A stretch of DNA of 64,000 nt from Sinorhizobium terangae (GTDB taxonomy: Bacteria; Pseudomonadota; Alphaproteobacteria; Rhizobiales; Rhizobiaceae), in assembly GCF_029714365.1 (NCBI RefSeq), contig NZ_CP121660.1:1612001-1676000 (forward strand). The letters are read 5' to 3'. The notes beneath the pieces are model-generated. The model made no database searches and was not told the DNA's origin. It was given only the letters and a program-made list of their open reading frames with translations. Numbering within the stretch: position 1 is the stretch's first letter; every line of letters starts with the position of its first letter. Below are positions 26,451-34,958 of the stretch, piece after piece. Made by a program: the position numbers and the translations under genes.

Positions 26451-26843
26451 TTGCGTCTGCTCCGGCACGGTCGGCCCGAGCATCCGCGCGATCTGCTTGA
26501 CCATGCCTGTCTGCGCCACCGCTTTCCAAGCGGCGTGACGCCGCCGTGGGAATTCGAGCGCAACGGCGAGGAGGTGCGGATCGATCGGACTGGTCCGCTG
26601 GTCGTGACAGCCGGCGGAGCAAGCGACCTCGCCGTCGATGCGGCGATCGCCGGTCTCGGCATCGTCGGCCTGTTCGAAGACTGGCTGCGTCCGTATTTTG
26701 ACAGCGGCGTCCTCGAGCCCGTTCTTGAGCCATGGTGGGAGCGCTTCTCGGGTCCATTCCTCTACTATCCCGGACGACGCCTGGTGCCCACGCCGCTTAG
26801 GGCATTCATCGACTTCATCAAAGCGTCGGCCGGCCAATCCTGA
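26451..26843 (+). pseudogene. LysR regulator, C-terminal remnant
   Basis: The sequence RHGRPEHPRDLLDHACLRHRFPSGVTPPWEFERNGEEVRID, then ASDLAVDAAIAGLGIVGLFEDWLRPYFDSGVLEPVLEPW and PLRAFIDFIKAS, is the last 125 residues of a LysR substrate-binding domain. The HTH and first half are absent. The 230 bases before it, back to the oxidoreductase gene, encode nothing recognisable. Confidence 0.7.
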
Positions 26844-27369
26844 CGTTCGGTGGACGAACAACGAGCGTACGGCCACTCCAGGGTGCCGTCATGGTCCTGA
26901 ATGTCGTCTGTACCCAAATGGTGGCTGTCAGGTGTGAGCGATGTCGGCCGCTGTTAGCTCCTGCTGGCGCCCGCCTTGAGGTCACCAACGCGGGACGCTT
27001 ACGTTCTAAGGATAAATCTTGCACAGCCGAGTAGAGCTGCAGAGGGTGTCGGTCCCTGCGGCTCCGGTCGCGAGGTATTTTTCGTTTAGCCGGGGGCTCA
27101 GTCGCCCTGTTCCATCCAAGGGAACTGCTTCGAACGTCGCCTGTAAAGTAGCATAGGGGGCTGGGGTGGATTCAATCGGCGCGGCTACTGATCGGCTCGC
27201 GCAGCTCATTTGGGAGCTCTGACCGCTTTGCCGCCGAGTGGAGACCTCGTGGAGCTTTCAAATCGCATAACCGCGGATGGTTTTGCCCATCTATCAGTCG
27301 AATGGTTTGCAGCTTTGCCGAATCACGTTGGCTCGTTAGAGGTTATACAAGACCACGACGGATACGCTC
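26844..27369. other. Gap without a recognisable gene
   Basis: A plus-strand frame at 27210-27473 has protein-like stretches (LVELSNRITADGFAHLSVEWFAALPNHVGSLEVI) but overlaps the exonuclease gene out of frame and has no site. I leave it uncalled. Confidence 0.4.
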
Positions 27370-27960
27370 TTGAAGACCATAGCAATCGACTTCGAAACTG
27401 CAAACGAACAGCGTGGCAGCGCCTGCTCTGTAGGCCTCGCCTGGATAGAGGATGGGCGGGTGGTGAGGATTGAAGAGCGGTTGATCCGACCGAAGGACAT
27501 GCGCTTTTCCTCCTTCAACATCGCAGTTCACGGTATCCGGCCCGAGCACGTACAAGACGCCGGCGAATTTCCCGAGGTGATGGACGAGTTCGCCGATGAC
27601 TTCCGTGGCGCGACCATGATTGCGCATAACGCAGCCTTCGACTTCAGCGTCTGGCGATCATGTCTTGATCTCTACCGACGGAGCTATCCGCAACTGTCGT
27701 ATCTGTGCTCGGTCAAGATGGCGCAAAAGGTCTGGCCGCATCTCGGATCACATAGGCTCAACATCTTGGCCCGTCATCTCGGCCTGAGTTTTTCTCATCA
27801 CAACGCCGCGGAAGACGCGGCCATCTGCGCCGAGGCGGCGATAGCCATCGCCCGGTCACTAGGCGTTTCGCATATCCGCGACATCCCGATGAAGATCGGC
27901 ATGAGGGCCGGCCGATTGTTTTCAGGCGGCTATGCTGCCTGCACCTGCCGAAAGGCCTGA
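27370..27960 (+). CDS. DEDDh 3'-5' exonuclease (DnaQ/RNase T-like)
   Basis: A 196-residue exonuclease of the polymerase III epsilon type, acting with two metal ions. The DEDDh residues are visible: DFET at the N-terminus, AHNAAFDFSVW in the middle, and HHNAAEDA near residue 150. The protein starts directly at the first strand (MKTIAIDFETANEQRGSACSVGLAWIEDGRVV), so the TTG at 27370 is the likely start although no clear ribosome-binding site is seen. It is too short for replicative DnaQ and is more likely a repair or RNA-processing nuclease. Confidence 0.8.
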   Translation: MKTIAIDFETANEQRGSACSVGLAWIEDGRVVRIEERLIRPKDMRFSSFNIAVHGIRPEHVQDAGEFPEVMDEFADDFRGATMIAHNAAFDFSVWRSCLDLYRRSYPQLSYLCSVKMAQKVWPHLGSHRLNILARHLGLSFSHHNAAEDAAICAEAAIAIARSLGVSHIRDIPMKIGMRAGRLFSGGYAACTCRKA

Positions 27961-28122
27961 TCAGGCAAAATCTCTGACGGGATCAACAGATGGGAATTGA
28001 AGACCAGTCGCAGCGGCGCGCTTCCCTCGACCTACACAGGCATAAACGCTTGAACACTCGAGCGCGTCCCCGGAGTCGTCGCGCGAACGGCCTGAATCTG
28101 TACCTTCGGTGTGCTGGGGTCG

Positions 28123-28311
28123 TTAATCGTCTATCGGCAGGTGGAATCCCCAAGGCAAATTCACCGCCCGCACCGGTTCATCATCTTCAAGCGGCGGGCG
28201 TGTCGCTTCGGCATTCACAGAAAGAGCCGCCAGCACAGCCTTCAGTGCGAGAGGACGATAGTGGTCAACGAGTTCCGACGGCTTGTCTTCGCTGTCAGGT
28301 TTATCCGACAT
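28123..28311 (-). CDS. Small hypothetical protein
   Basis: Sixty-two residues, MSDKPDSEDKPSELVDHYRPLALKAVLAALSVNAEATRPPLEDDEPVRAVNLPWGFHLPIDD. GTGGAGA precedes the ATG at 28311. The acidic, proline-containing product has one short helix and no membrane segment. Similar short proteins seem common in rhizobia, but I know of no function. Confidence 0.5.
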   Translation of the reverse strand: MSDKPDSEDKPSELVDHYRPLALKAVLAALSVNAEATRPPLEDDEPVRAVNLPWGFHLPIDD

Positions 28312-29228
28312 GGTGTTCTCCACGTCAGTTGCTAACTGTTTCCGGCTTTGAAAAGGGCACCATCTGACCGAGAGCCTCAGCAATAAACGATTCTACCCCC
28401 GCCTTTATTGGAACGAATCAAGCACCACTGCCAGTCACGCGGCGCTTCGATACGGCAACTCCTCAAGGTAGATTCGACGGGGCCATGAACCGGTAATACG
28501 CCCACACCAGGATCACCCCGCTGTCACCGCGAGTCAGGCAGCGCCTTGCGGTGACTTGTACCGGCCAACCTTCGCTCCCGCTTTGGTTTCCGTGGTTTAA
28601 ACTTAATCTGTTATCGTCGCTCATACGGCCCCTTGGCGGGGGACCTCGCAGTAAGGCGCTACAGGTGTGCTCCGGTCGAACCTGCATCGCGAGTCTCAGC
28701 AGTAGCGGCACGATTTCACCGCTCCCGCCGCTGACGTACCTGCCGCCAAACATCAGCGGACCTTCGCAAGGAAACGCTGAAGGTGCTCGCTTTTTTGATT
28801 CGACATCACCTGCTTCTGACGAAGGTTGCAGGACGGTAGGGATCTTGTCCCGCCAGCATACGTGCGAGCATATGGCTGATACGGTCCTGCGCGCCGTAGG
28901 AAGGAGTAGAGGGTACGAAATCGCATGTTTCGAGTGGGCAGCCGTCAGGTCGCCCGATGAGGAAGCGCTGAGATGGCGGCCGGATTTGTGGCGCCGGGAG
29001 AATGCTAGCACGCAATCAAGGGGCCACATGTCACCGGACCACAGTAGCGATGAGGCGAATGTGCTGCTGACGAACGCAGCCTCATGTCATCCAGGCTCTG
29101 CGCCCACCATCAATCGACTTGTTTCGGGACTTGACGCCTTGAGGTCGGAACATCGCCCCCGCCGCTCACGTTTATCACTCACTCCGGTCTCGGATCAGTT
29201 CAGGTGAAGCGTCATACGGGAGGGTTGC
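28312..29228. other. Long gap without a recognisable gene
   Basis: About 900 bases. Open frames on both strands exist (for example 28551-29207 on the plus strand), but their translations are low in hydrophobic-core patterns and match nothing I know. No RNA gene was recognised. Confidence 0.4.
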
Positions 29229-30308
29229 GTGGGCAGATCCGCGAACGAGAAAGAAAACGGCGTCCTCCTCACGCATGGTGACGACGATCTGCCGTCAGTC
29301 ACCGTCGATGACTACAATATCGAACTGCGAAGCTCCGACGGCTTTTTGGGTGACAAGGCCAACAAATATGCCTTCCAGGAAAAGCTCGAAGCCTGGCGCA
29401 AGCGCGTGCGCAAGGGGGGGACCGATCCACTCGGCAAGACGCCAACCGGCGACCTGTCGAAAAAGGAGATCGATGCCCTTCTCGTTGGCGACGACAAGGA
29501 GGCAGCCGCCCTGGTCATGGCAGCGGTTGACGATTTCGCAGACGAACTCGCCACTGTTCTCGACAGATTGCTGCACCAGAAGAGCTGGAAGAATACGGAA
29601 CGCGTCGTGGTGGGCGGCGGCTTCAGTGAGCGCGCCGTAGGCGAATTGGCAATAGCCCGCGCGATGGTGCTGCTGAAGTCCAAGGGCACCGAGATTGAGC
29701 TCACGCCGATCGCTCACCACCCCGATGATGCAGGGCTTATCGGCGCCGTGCACCTCATCCCGTCCTGGATGCTGAAGGGGCACAAGGCGATCCTTGCCAT
29801 CGATATTGGTGGCACCAATATTCGCGTGGGCATCGTCGAGATGCACCTGAAGGAAGAGGCGAACCTCTCGAAGGCCAAGGTCTGGAAGTCAGATATTTGG
29901 CGGCATGCGGACGACAAGCCCAGCCGGACCACGGCGATTGAACGTCTCATCTCCATGATCGAAAAACTTATCGACAAGGCGGACAAGGCAGATCTCGACC
30001 CGGCCCCCGTCATTGGCGTCGCCTGTCCTGGTTTGATCGACGCCGATGGATCGATCGTGCGCGGCGGTCAGAACCTGCCGGGCGGCAATTGGGAAAGCGA
30101 GCACTTCAATCTGCCCGCGGCGATCAAGGAGGCCATTCCGCAAATCGGCGACGACGAAACCTTCGTGATCATGCATAACGACGCCGTCGTCCAGGGCCTT
30201 TCGCAGGTATCTTCCATGCAGGATGTCTCCAGTTGGGGAGTTCTGACGATTGGCACCGGACTCGGCAACGCCCACTTCACCAACAAGCGTGAACGCGATA
30301 CCGATTGA
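29229..30308 (+). CDS. ROK-family sugar kinase or regulator-like protein
   Basis: A 359-residue protein. The second half is a ROK fold: AILAIDIGGTNIRVGIVEMHL (phosphate loop), VIGVACPGLIDADGSIVRGGQNLPGGNWES, and VIMHNDAVVQGLSQV with GVLTIGTGLGNAHFTNK. The first 180 residues are an extension with no typical HTH, including VVVGGGFSERAVGELAIARA, which resembles another actin-like ATPase piece. The zinc CxCGxxGC motif of many ROK kinases is not seen. GTG 29229 follows GGGAGGG. It may be a glucokinase-like enzyme of unknown substrate. Confidence 0.72.
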   Translation: MGRSANEKENGVLLTHGDDDLPSVTVDDYNIELRSSDGFLGDKANKYAFQEKLEAWRKRVRKGGTDPLGKTPTGDLSKKEIDALLVGDDKEAAALVMAAVDDFADELATVLDRLLHQKSWKNTERVVVGGGFSERAVGELAIARAMVLLKSKGTEIELTPIAHHPDDAGLIGAVHLIPSWMLKGHKAILAIDIGGTNIRVGIVEMHLKEEANLSKAKVWKSDIWRHADDKPSRTTAIERLISMIEKLIDKADKADLDPAPVIGVACPGLIDADGSIVRGGQNLPGGNWESEHFNLPAAIKEAIPQIGDDETFVIMHNDAVVQGLSQVSSMQDVSSWGVLTIGTGLGNAHFTNKRERDTD

Positions 30309-30376
30309 GCTCCTGCATTTTTCCTTCAACCGTGCCCGATTTGAGGCGCACACAGATCATGGGGAGGACGGCGCAG

Positions 30377-30520
30377 ATGAACCGGAATGGGCTCTATCTC
30401 ATTATCGCAGTTCTTGCTGCCGTTGCGATCGGGCTCGGCATCTATGTCTATCGCGAAGAGAACAAGCCGGGCGTCGAGATCAGGATTGGTGAAGATGGTG
30501 TTTCGGTGGAGGAGAACTGA
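30377..30520 (+). CDS. Small membrane protein
   Basis: Forty-seven residues: MNRNGLYLIIAVLAAVAIGLGIYVYREENKPGVEIRIGEDGVSVEEN. One N-terminal helix is followed by a short charged periplasmic or cytoplasmic strand. GGGGAGGA lies upstream of the ATG. Similar short proteins occur in rhizobia; role unknown. Confidence 0.62.
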   Translation: MNRNGLYLIIAVLAAVAIGLGIYVYREENKPGVEIRIGEDGVSVEEN

Positions 30521-30573
30521 CGACAGTCCCGGCCGTTGAGGGACCGGCCCGTGCACAGGGCAGTGGAGGCGGT

Positions 30574-31623
30574 TTATGCGTGCCGTGTCGCGCCGATCTC
30601 GGCAACGAGCAAATCGATCGCCGCGAACACGTCCATCGGCTGCCAGTCTTTCGGATTGCGATAGCTCGGATAGAGCCCGAGCGTTGCCGCGGTGAGCTGA
30701 TCGAGCGTCGGTCTCGCACAGCTGCGGCGCGCCGAGGCCGCATCGGCCGCGCCGGTCGCCCGATCATCCGTCAGCCCCCATCCAGCGTAGAACGGCACGG
30801 CGTAGCAACGCACGGGTATCTTCCGGAGTAACGCATCGAAGCCGACCTGGCTCGAAACGGTCCAGACCTCATCGACGACGTCGAGTATCGAAGCGACCGA
30901 CACGCGGTCGGCCAGGAGAACGACGCCCGCTGTTCTCGCCGCGCGCTCGGTCATATAGCCTTTGCGGTAACCGGCCATGACGTCCGGATGCGTGCGCACG
31001 ACGCATTGCGCGCCACTTGCCAAGGCATCGTCGAGCATTCTGTCGAAGGAATGATGGCTCCCGAGCGCTCGCTCCACCGAGACGTCACCGAAGACCTGGT
31101 CGACAAGCAGAATACGCCTGCGCGTGCTCTGTTCGATCGACAGCGGGTTATGGGGCAGATTGTTGTATTTCGACAGTTTATGTTCGATCATCCGCTCGCG
31201 GATGCTCTCCCCAAAGCTGTCCCAGCCGCCTTTGGCCGCGGCGGCGATCAGCAGTTCCAGCCGCGACGCCTTCCCGCCGTCAACAGGAAGCGCACGGTCA
31301 TCCACGATGATCGAGACGGGCGCGGCACCATCCTTGCCAAGACCGACCGAGCGTAAGAAGCCGTCTTCAAGATGCCAATGCGGCAATCGCCGCAAGCGGG
31401 CAACGGCCATCGCACTTTTCGCCGGAATGCGGCCACCCCACGAGATTATTCCGTCGATTCCTGGAGAGAGCGTGGAGCCGAGCGGAATTCCGCCAAAATA
31501 GTGGCCGAGCCATGGGAACGCATTGCGGACAAAGAACGTCGCGCCAAGCCTGGTTCCCTCCGGCGGATACCAGACCTTGTCCGTCGCGCCCGGCAAGTTA
31601 TCCACAGCTTTTAACACAAGCAC
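30574..31623 (-). CDS. Capsular polysaccharide Kdo transferase-like protein (KpsC/LpsZ family)
   Basis: A protein of about 349 residues with the KpsC/LpsZ signature: WGGRIPAKSAMAVARLRRLPHWHLEDGFLRSVGLG, ILLVDQVFGDVSVERALG, CVVRTHPDVMAGYRKGYMTERAA, and VDEVWTVSSQVGFDALLRKIPVRCYAVPFYAGWGLTDDRA. KpsC proteins add beta-Kdo to a lipid anchor for group 2 capsules. E. coli KpsC has two such domains, while this has one, as in rhizobial LpsZ or RkpJ-like proteins. The GTG at 31623 is one possible start; others lie within 20 codons. No capsule export genes are nearby. Confidence 0.78.
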   Translation of the reverse strand: MLVLKAVDNLPGATDKVWYPPEGTRLGATFFVRNAFPWLGHYFGGIPLGSTLSPGIDGIISWGGRIPAKSAMAVARLRRLPHWHLEDGFLRSVGLGKDGAAPVSIIVDDRALPVDGGKASRLELLIAAAAKGGWDSFGESIRERMIEHKLSKYNNLPHNPLSIEQSTRRRILLVDQVFGDVSVERALGSHHSFDRMLDDALASGAQCVVRTHPDVMAGYRKGYMTERAARTAGVVLLADRVSVASILDVVDEVWTVSSQVGFDALLRKIPVRCYAVPFYAGWGLTDDRATGAADAASARRSCARPTLDQLTAATLGLYPSYRNPKDWQPMDVFAAIDLLVAEIGATRHA

Positions 31624-31935
31624 CTCATCTCGGGCACCACATCTCAGGGCTGTACGGCGCCGATTGCTTCCTCACTTTACGCCCAAGAACCAGTTTAGAC
31701 GCGAAAACGCAATGGCCTTGGTGGCTGCCGGCCTTTCTGACCGAATCGGTTTTCTGAAACAAGCCGGAGGCAGGGCTCCGGACACCATCCCAAGTGCCTC
31801 TGGCGTGTTCGATTTCGGCCCCGCGCCCTCAAACCTCAGACCATAGTCCCATGCCTCTCAGACTTAGTGCCGATACCCAGTTTTCAGCACTGCGGTAGCC
31901 TTTGTAACCTTGTGAAAAGGTTCGTGGAGTTTGTT

Positions 31936-32025
31936 GTGACGAAGATCTTGGTTGTGGCTATGTCGCTCGTAATGGTTGGCTTCTGGGGCTCTGTGGGCGT
32001 TCTGATTTACTCGCTGCTCACGTGA
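31936..32025 (+). CDS. Very small putative membrane protein
   Basis: GTG 31936 follows GGAG and reads MTKILVVAMSLVMVGFWGSVGVLIYSLLT, 29 residues with one hydrophobic helix. Nothing else is seen in 31624-31935. It may be chance. Confidence 0.35.
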   Translation: MTKILVVAMSLVMVGFWGSVGVLIYSLLT

Positions 32026-32117
32026 TCCGATGGAGGCGTATGTCTTATTTACTGGCGGAACCAGCCGCGGCCCCCTATAGTTTCCCCTGGTAATGGAGGT
32101 TGCCAGAGGAGGATCAC

Positions 32118-32210
32118 ATGAGCGACACCACTTTCGGGTTTCTGATAGCGGCTGAATTATCAGCGTTATTTTGGGCCGCAGTGCTTATGACGGCCTTTTC
32201 GGCCTGGTGA
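32118..32210 (+). CDS. Very small membrane protein
   Basis: ATG 32118 is preceded by AGAGGAGGATCAC, an excellent site. The product MSDTTFGFLIAAELSALFWAAVLMTAFSAW has 30 residues, nearly all one membrane helix. The strong site is the main argument. Confidence 0.55.
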   Translation: MSDTTFGFLIAAELSALFWAAVLMTAFSAW

Positions 32211-32428
32211 TCGCCCGCTCGGCTTCATCAATCCCCAATGCCCTGTGTGGCCACCGACGGCCACACGTTCGCGCTCGCAGTTCCCCTCCTCCGGCAGCTT
32301 TCCGCGTGCCGCGGCGGCAGAGCCCGGCGGCCGACCGGTGTGTTACCTCGGAGACTCGACCGTCCAACTCCGATGATGTTTCCATATCGTCGAAACTGTT
32401 CTTGGGATGCAGCCAGGGCTGAAAGAAG

Positions 32429-32560
32429 ATGGTTTACGATCGGCATGACAGGCGTTCGCGCCGCATTCAGATGATCAGGTTTTTCGGTGCGCTGTTGCTG
32501 CCGGTGATTTTGCTCGGCTCGGCGATCGCCGCGGCCGAGTGGATGGGAAACACGCTTTGA
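32429..32560 (+). CDS. Small membrane protein
   Basis: MVYDRHDRRSRRIQMIRFFGALLLPVILLGSAIAAAEWMGNTL, 43 residues: a basic N-terminal stretch followed by one helix. The site (GAAAGAAG) is weak. From here to the ABC permease stop at 32905 no gene is seen. Confidence 0.45.
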   Translation: MVYDRHDRRSRRIQMIRFFGALLLPVILLGSAIAAAEWMGNTL

Positions 32561-32904
32561 AACTTGTCGGCGCGCAGTGGGACCGTCTTCGAATTGTCAC
32601 GAAAACCAGCGCATCCATTTGAGTAACACGCTCGCACACAGGTGGTAAGCCGTTTTGGCGAATGGCAGCTTTCCCGCTCTGGTGGTAAATATCGATCCAG
32701 CCGTTTGGAAAAGCTGACGGTCAGGGGCCTGCGCCGTCGATTACAAATCGCTGCAGGCCTCGCCCAACCTTTCCCCGTGGTTTCACCCACTCGACATCAG
32801 CGTCTTCCCGCCTATCCCGTGCACGTGAACCGAGTGCCGGGTGCGAGTCAGAGCGTGCCGGCCGTCGGCGAAATGCCGCGGCGTTCTTCCGCAAAAAATG
32901 CCCC

Positions 32905-33804
32905 CTACTCCTTCACGGCGCCCGTCATGGACGAAACATAGTAATCGACGAAGAACGAGTAGAGGATCACAACGGGCAACGAGCCGAACAGCGCTCCTGC
33001 CATCAGCGCGCCCCACTCGAACACGTCGCCACGCACGAGTTCGGTCAGTACGCCCACAGGAACGGTCTTGTTCTCCGAAGACTGAATGAATGTCAGTGCA
33101 TAGATGAATTCGTTCCAGGAGAGCGTGAACGCGAAGATGCCCGCCGATATCAGCCCGGGCACGGCAAGCGGCAGGATGATCTTGACGAGGATCTGCCAGC
33201 GTGTCGCACCATCCACGAGCGCGCTCTCTTCGAGCTCGAACGGAATCGAGCGGAAATACCCCATAAGCAGCCAGGTGCAGAAGGGGATGAGGAAGGTCGG
33301 ATAGGTGAAGACCAGCGCCAGCCTGGAATCGTAGATCCCGAACTTGAAGACTATGAAAGCGAGCGGAATGAAGAGGATCGACGGCGGCACCAGATAGGCG
33401 AGGAAGATCATCAGCCCGACTGGCCGCGAGCCGGTAAAGCGCACCCGCTCGATCGCGTAGGCTGCGAAGACCGAGGCCGCAAGCGAGAGGATCGTGGAGC
33501 CGACGGCGACGAGCATCGTGTTCCACAGCCAGCCTGGGTAGGAAGTCTCGAAGAACAGATACTTGATGTGGTCGAGCGTCGGGCCGACGACCCAGAACGG
33601 GCTGTAATTGGTGTAGTCGGTCAACTGGGCATTCGGCTTCACTGCGGTGATTGCCATCCAGTAGAACGGAAACAGAAGCACGAACACGAAGACCGCCATC
33701 GGCAGGTAGAGCACGACGATCCGGCGCGGGAGGCGGTTGAGGTAGCTCATGCCCTCCGCGTGGTCGGTAAGGACGTCGTCAGGGATTTTCGTGGTGGTGT
33801 TCAA
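32905..33804 (-). CDS. Sugar ABC transporter permease (MalG-type)
   Basis: Inner-membrane permease of 299 residues with six helices. The EAA loop that contacts the ATPase is ALVDGATRWQILVKIILPLAVPGLISAGIFAF. The first helix is VVLYLPMAVFVFVLLFPFYWMAI and the C-terminus ends VSSMTGAVKE. It is the last gene of the FadR-denD-SDR-ABC operon, with its partner permease 124 bases upstream. Its substrate follows from the operon: probably D-erythronate or a related four-carbon acid or its precursor. Confidence 0.9.
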   Translation of the reverse strand: MNTTTKIPDDVLTDHAEGMSYLNRLPRRIVVLYLPMAVFVFVLLFPFYWMAITAVKPNAQLTDYTNYSPFWVVGPTLDHIKYLFFETSYPGWLWNTMLVAVGSTILSLAASVFAAYAIERVRFTGSRPVGLMIFLAYLVPPSILFIPLAFIVFKFGIYDSRLALVFTYPTFLIPFCTWLLMGYFRSIPFELEESALVDGATRWQILVKIILPLAVPGLISAGIFAFTLSWNEFIYALTFIQSSENKTVPVGVLTELVRGDVFEWGALMAGALFGSLPVVILYSFFVDYYVSSMTGAVKE

Positions 33805-33832
33805 GGCAAAACCTCCTGGATCACGATGATTT

Positions 33833-33931
33833 GGGGTCGTATCGACCCAAAATCATAAACGTGATCGATTCTAATAAGTTAGAGCGGGATGCGGGCGGAA
33901 AACCGCGCACACTTTTCCTCATCCCGCTCTA
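33833..33931. repeat. Rhizobial intergenic mosaic (RIME-like) element
   Basis: TAGAGCGGGATG at 33880-33891 pairs perfectly with CATCCCGCTCTA at 33920-33931. Between the arms lies a GCGG..AAAA..CCGC core followed by CACACTTTTCCT, the hallmark of rhizobial RIME palindromes. It sits between two permease genes, and its right arm covers the stop codon of the upstream permease (33929-33931). Confidence 0.75.
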
Positions 33932-34861
33932 GTCCTGACCGCCCTGTTGCCATTTGCGGCGCTGCAGCCCGAAGAAGCTGAACATGATCGCAGCAAGCAG
34001 GAAGGGGATCATGGCCACGGCGATCGCCGCCCCTTCGCCAAGCTGACCGCCCGGAATGCCGCGCTGGAAGGAAAGCGTCGCCATCAGATGGGTCGCGTTC
34101 ACCGGTCCGCCCTTGGTCAGCACGTAGATCAGCTGGAAATCGGTAAAGGTGAAGAGCACCGAGAAGGTCATGACGACGGCGATGATCGGCGTCAGCATCG
34201 GCAAGGTCACATAGCGAAAGCGTTGCCAGTTGGTGGCACCGTCGAGCGAGGCCGCCTCCTGCAGCGACGCCGGGATTGTCTGCAGCCCGGCGAGCAGCGA
34301 GATGGCGACGAAGGGAATGCCGCGCCAGACATTGGCGGCGATAACCGAAATCCGGGCGTTGGTCGGATCGCCGAGGAAGTTGATTGGTCCATCGATCAGC
34401 CCGAGCTGCATCAGCGACCAGGAAATGATCGAGAACTGCGAATCGTAGATCCACCAGAAGGCAAGTGCCGAAAGCACGGTCGGCACGACCCATGGAAGCA
34501 GCACGATCGCCCGGAAGAATGACTTGAACGGCAGGTTTTCGTTGAGCAGCAGGGCAAGCCACAGGCCAAGCACGAACTTCAGGATCGACGCGACCGAGGT
34601 GTAGAGCAGCGTGTTGAAGACCGAGAGCCAGAAAACCGCGTCCTCCGCAAGGAAGATATAGTTCTCAAGACCGATGAAAATGCCGTCGCGGCCGATGCGC
34701 GTGTCGGTGAAGCCGAGCCAGACGCCGAGCCCGAGCGGATAGGTGAGAAAGCAGACCAGGAACACGGCGGCCGGCAGCATGAACAGGAAACCAAGCACGT
34801 TGTTGTTCTGCATGAGCGAAGCCATGAAGGATGGCGGCTTTCCGGACGGTACGGTGGGCAT
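33929..34861 (-). CDS. Sugar ABC transporter permease (MalF-type)
   Basis: Partner permease of 310 residues with six helices (VLGFLFMLPAAVFLVCFLTYPLGLGVWLGFTDT at the start) and an EAA loop QEAASLDGATNWQRFRYVTLPMLTPIIAVVMTFSVLFTF. It is followed by a RIME-like palindrome that overlaps its stop. Upstream of it, a strong hairpin separates it from the binding-protein gene. Together with 32905-33804 it forms the channel of the importer. Confidence 0.9.
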   Translation of the reverse strand: MPTVPSGKPPSFMASLMQNNNVLGFLFMLPAAVFLVCFLTYPLGLGVWLGFTDTRIGRDGIFIGLENYIFLAEDAVFWLSVFNTLLYTSVASILKFVLGLWLALLLNENLPFKSFFRAIVLLPWVVPTVLSALAFWWIYDSQFSIISWSLMQLGLIDGPINFLGDPTNARISVIAANVWRGIPFVAISLLAGLQTIPASLQEAASLDGATNWQRFRYVTLPMLTPIIAVVMTFSVLFTFTDFQLIYVLTKGGPVNATHLMATLSFQRGIPGGQLGEGAAIAVAMIPFLLAAIMFSFFGLQRRKWQQGGQD

Positions 34862-34923
34862 CGAACTTCTCCGCGGGTGATCTCGCAGTTTACGCCGACA
34901 GGTTCCGCCGGCGCATTTCAGGC

Positions 34924-34953
34924 TTCGGGCGGCTCGCTCAAGAGCCGCCCGAA
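34924..34953 (-). terminator. Strong hairpin between binding-protein and permease genes
   Basis: TTCGGGCGGCTC and GAGCCGCCCGAA form a perfect 12-base stem with a 6-base loop, starting 6 bases past the binding-protein stop. There is no U-tract. Such hairpins protect binding-protein mRNA ends and lower expression of downstream permeases, which is the likely role. Confidence 0.65.
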
Positions 34954-34958
34954 ACTGG

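Noticed and set aside
28551..29207. A 218-codon plus-strand frame in the long gap
   Set aside because: The translation lacks any recognisable motif and overlaps a similarly long frame on the other strand; both look like chance.
32783..33526. Long minus-strand frame over the MalG-type permease
   Set aside because: It is a frame shadow of the permease, with His/Arg-rich composition.
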